Source: Vibrio fortis (GTDB taxonomy: Bacteria; Pseudomonadota; Gammaproteobacteria; Enterobacterales; Vibrionaceae). Taken from it: DNA of 64,000 nucleotides. Every line of letters begins with the position of its first letter. Position 1 is the first letter of the stretch. The stretch spans positions 930,001 through 994,000 of the forward strand of contig NZ_AP025488.1 of assembly GCF_024347475.1 (NCBI RefSeq). Reading direction: 5' to 3'. The notes below the pieces were generated by a model. The model saw only the letters and a list, made by a program, of their open reading frames with translations. It did no database searches and was not told the DNA's origin. The translations under genes were made by a program, and so were the position numbers. This document shows, in pieces, positions 61,775 through 64,000 of this stretch.

Positions 61775-63055
61775 ATGGTTACTGGAATGAAATTGACCTT
61801 AATTAGTAAAACAATTGCCTTCGCACTTATTACATTCGGTGCACCTTCTGTGTTCGCAGAAAATACTGATCACGTACCAGTTACAGTGGAACAGGCAACG
61901 ACTCAAATTTTTACTTCTTCAATTAATGAAGTTGGTAAAATTCGTGCCACTGACTCTGCTGCACTCACTTTTAGCGCATCAGAAAAGCTTCTCAAAATTC
62001 ACTTTAAAGATGGTGATTTTGTAAAAAAAGGCGATGTAATCGCACAACTGGATGACACGACAGCTAAGGCTGATTTAGACAAGGCAAAAAGTTCACTGGC
62101 TTTAGCCAAATCTAAACTCAAGCGTGTGCAAGAGCTACTCAAAAAGCAGCCGGATTCAATGTCTCAACAAGATGTTGAAGAACTCAAAGAGCAAGCAAAC
62201 TTGGCAGCCGCAGATTTCCGTCAAAAAGAAGCACTAATGAACAACTATTTGTTGGTTGCGCCGTTTGATGGTCAGCTAACCAACTTTAGCCACTCTGTTG
62301 GCAGTCGAATCGACAGCTCTAACGTGTTGGTGAGTTTGATCAAACTTGATCCGGTTGAGGTTCAATACTCAATTGGACAGTCAGACTTAGGCTCTGCAAA
62401 GCTTGGTCAACAGGTATCGATTGAAGTGGATGCTTTTGCCGGAGAAACGTTTAAAGGGGTAGTGGATTATATTGCTCCAGCTGTTGATGAGAGTTCAGGT
62501 CGTGTCGAGATTCACGCTCATATTAAGAACCCCGATCATCGCCTTGTTCCGGGTATGTTTGCCAAATTAAACCAAGTGACTAGCGATGAGGCTCCGGAGT
62601 TAGTGGTATCTCAAAACGCAGTCCTGGCTAAAGACAATACCCGTTTTGTTTGGGTGGTGAACGGAGAGACGATTGAACAAAGAGTGGTTGAGCTTGGTGT
62701 TAATACCAACGATGGTCACGTTGTCATTGAAGATGGGCTGCTACTGGGTGAAAAGATTGTTGTCACGGGTCAACAGAATCTAAAAAAGAGCTCTTTGGTT
62801 AAAGTGATCAACACCTCACCAACGGAATCGGTATCGGAATCAACAACCTCTGTAGAAGTACATGGCGGGCCGAAAGCCTATTTAATTCATGAACCGGAAA
62901 ACACATCATCGGTAGAAAATGGTTCAGATGGCAATTCTCCAGAAACCATTCAACCAGAAACGACAGAATCAGTGATTTTAGATTCAAAAAATGAAAACTC
63001 ACCACAAAAAAGCACGGAAGCGAAGCAAGTAGGAGTGAACAATGAAGCTTCCTGA
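61775..63055 (+). CDS. RND efflux periplasmic adaptor protein
   Basis: A 426-residue membrane-fusion protein. Signal peptide (to about 28), then a biotinyl/lipoyl-like half (FSASEKLLKIHFKDGDFVKKGDVIAQLDD), a coiled-coil hairpin (about 90-145), the second lipoyl half (LLVAPFDGQLTNF), a beta-barrel and the membrane-proximal domain (RVVELGVNTNDGHVVIEDGLLLGEKIVVTG). From about residue 347 there is an unusual Ser/Glu/Asn-rich tail of 80 residues. Start codons at 61775 and 61787 both fit. The last codons overlap the RND gene. Confidence 0.87.
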   Translation: MVTGMKLTLISKTIAFALITFGAPSVFAENTDHVPVTVEQATTQIFTSSINEVGKIRATDSAALTFSASEKLLKIHFKDGDFVKKGDVIAQLDDTTAKADLDKAKSSLALAKSKLKRVQELLKKQPDSMSQQDVEELKEQANLAAADFRQKEALMNNYLLVAPFDGQLTNFSHSVGSRIDSSNVLVSLIKLDPVEVQYSIGQSDLGSAKLGQQVSIEVDAFAGETFKGVVDYIAPAVDESSGRVEIHAHIKNPDHRLVPGMFAKLNQVTSDEAPELVVSQNAVLAKDNTRFVWVVNGETIEQRVVELGVNTNDGHVVIEDGLLLGEKIVVTGQQNLKKSSLVKVINTSPTESVSESTTSVEVHGGPKAYLIHEPENTSSVENGSDGNSPETIQPETTESVILDSKNENSPQKSTEAKQVGVNNEAS

Positions 63056-64000
63056 GATTTGTATTAAGCACCCGGTGTTTGCATCGGTGCTTAGCATCGC
63101 TATTGTATTGATTGGTCTACTATCCTTTCAGAAATTATCCATTCAATACTTCCCTGAACATAAAACACCATCGGCTACGGTTACAGCCGCGATCAATGGT
63201 GCTAGCGCAGAATTCATGTCACGTAATGTTGCAGACAAGCTCATAACAGCAGCAACTGGGCTTGATAGCGTGAAAACTATGACCACAGACTGCCAAGAAG
63301 GTACCTGTAGTCTAAAGATCATGTTTGAAGATGACGTAGACGATGTTGAATACACTGGCTTAATGAACAACCTACGCAGTAGTGTTGAAGCAATTGGTGA
63401 TTTTCCGCCGAGTATGACAGATCAGCCGACGGTAACGGATGACTCTTCCGATACAAGCATGCCAAGTAACGTGATCACCTTTGTTAACTCAGGCAACATG
63501 TCAAAGCAGGAGATGTTTGATTACATCAGCCAACAAGTTGTACCTCAATTCAAGCACATTCAAGGTGTGGGTGGTGTGTGGGGGCCATATGGTGGTAGCT
63601 CGAAAGCCGTACGTGTTTGGTTACAACCGGATCGTATGATGGCACTTAACATCAGTGCGTCTGATGTCGTCGGCACACTTAGTTCTTACAACGCGACCTT
63701 TACGGCGGGTACGATTAAAGGGCAAGTTCGCGATTTCTCCATTAACCCTGTAAACCAAGTCACCAGCGTTGAAGATGTTCGTGATCTTGTAATTCGAGTC
63801 GATAATGGAAAGATCATCCGCGTTGGCGACATTGCCGATGTGAAAATGGGTGAAGAGAGCTTAACGCCAAGTATCCTCCGCGTTGATGATAAGCTGGCAA
63901 TGTCTATTCAAGTTCTGCCACTTAAGAGCGAAAACCCAGTTACGGTAGCAGACCGAGTAAAGCTGCAGATCGAAGATATCCAGTCGCAGTTGCCAGAAGG
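63042..64000 (+). CDS. RND family efflux permease (partial, runs off the window)
   Basis: The first 319 codons of an inner-membrane RND transporter, cut by the window end. The N-terminus MKLPEICIKHPVFASVLSI then VLIGLLSFQKLSIQYFP is the classic first helix, and VQQVVPQF-like and AVRVWLQPDRMMALNIS segments match the porter domain. AGGAG precedes the ATG at 63042, which overlaps the adaptor gene by 14 bases. It exports drugs, bile-like or lipid-like molecules, using the proton gradient. No outer-membrane channel gene is visible in the window. Confidence 0.9.
   Translation, partial: MKLPEICIKHPVFASVLSIAIVLIGLLSFQKLSIQYFPEHKTPSATVTAAINGASAEFMSRNVADKLITAATGLDSVKTMTTDCQEGTCSLKIMFEDDVDDVEYTGLMNNLRSSVEAIGDFPPSMTDQPTVTDDSSDTSMPSNVITFVNSGNMSKQEMFDYISQQVVPQFKHIQGVGGVWGPYGGSSKAVRVWLQPDRMMALNISASDVVGTLSSYNATFTAGTIKGQVRDFSINPVNQVTSVEDVRDLVIRVDNGKIIRVGDIADVKMGEESLTPSILRVDDKLAMSIQVLPLKSENPVTVADRVKLQIEDIQSQLPE

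Overview
The window looks like chromosome 2 of a marine Vibrio, most likely close to the Splendidus clade. The basis is gene content and protein similarity recalled from memory: tryptophanase, a multi-domain GH18 chitinase, norR next to hmp, the phaBAPC cluster, napFDABC beside narQP, and a volA-fadL pair are all typical of Vibrio. I see no rRNA, tRNA, CRISPR array, prophage or complete insertion sequence. One compact non-coding element with terminal inverted repeats (36078-36345) resembles a MITE.

Layout. 1-2400: tail of tnaA, two GNAT acetyltransferases and a lipoate-ligase-like gene. 2500-9800: BCCT transporter, large chitinase, Cache-GGDEF cyclase and a small YgjV-like membrane protein. 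10000-20500: cell-envelope and redox genes (DUF4136 lipoprotein, PBP5-type carboxypeptidase, LysR/DoxX pair, RluA-type pseudouridine synthase, GST plus CurA-type reductase under a TetR regulator with two identical operators, FKBP, DsbA-like lipoprotein, OmpA-like lipoprotein, glutaredoxin). 20500-25300: the nitric oxide response pair norR/hmp with readable NorR, sigma-54 and FNR sites, then a CHASE4-HAMP-PAS protein with no output domain. 25300-34500: TDT/SLAC1 transporter, ClcA, COG0523 GTPase, RhlE-type helicase, LysE exporter, PhoX-type phosphatase, YggL. 34600-42700: two tandem spondin-domain proteins, the MITE-like element, a two-component system, an EamA transporter with an Lrp regulator, and several uncharacterised proteins. 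43200-47500: PHA synthesis (phaB-phaA-phaP-phaC). 47500-56300: periplasmic nitrate reductase with a tiny partner gene, NarQ/NarP and DcuC, an anaerobic respiration block. 56600-64000: a ToxR-like/ToxS-like membrane regulator pair facing volA-fadL and an RND efflux pair that runs off the end.

How it fits together. The norR/hmp and nap/narQP blocks both show FNR-type sites beside pathway-specific sites, so they are probably set by oxygen and nitrogen oxides together. The last block is the most suggestive as a system. A transmembrane winged-helix regulator and its overlapping one-helix partner sit opposite an outer-surface lysophospholipase, a fatty acid porin and an efflux pump. This would fit a module that senses amphipathic lipids or bile-like molecules, but that is inference from gene order.

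Starts were moved from the longest frame where a ribosome binding site or family alignment favoured an internal codon; these choices are stated in each entry.
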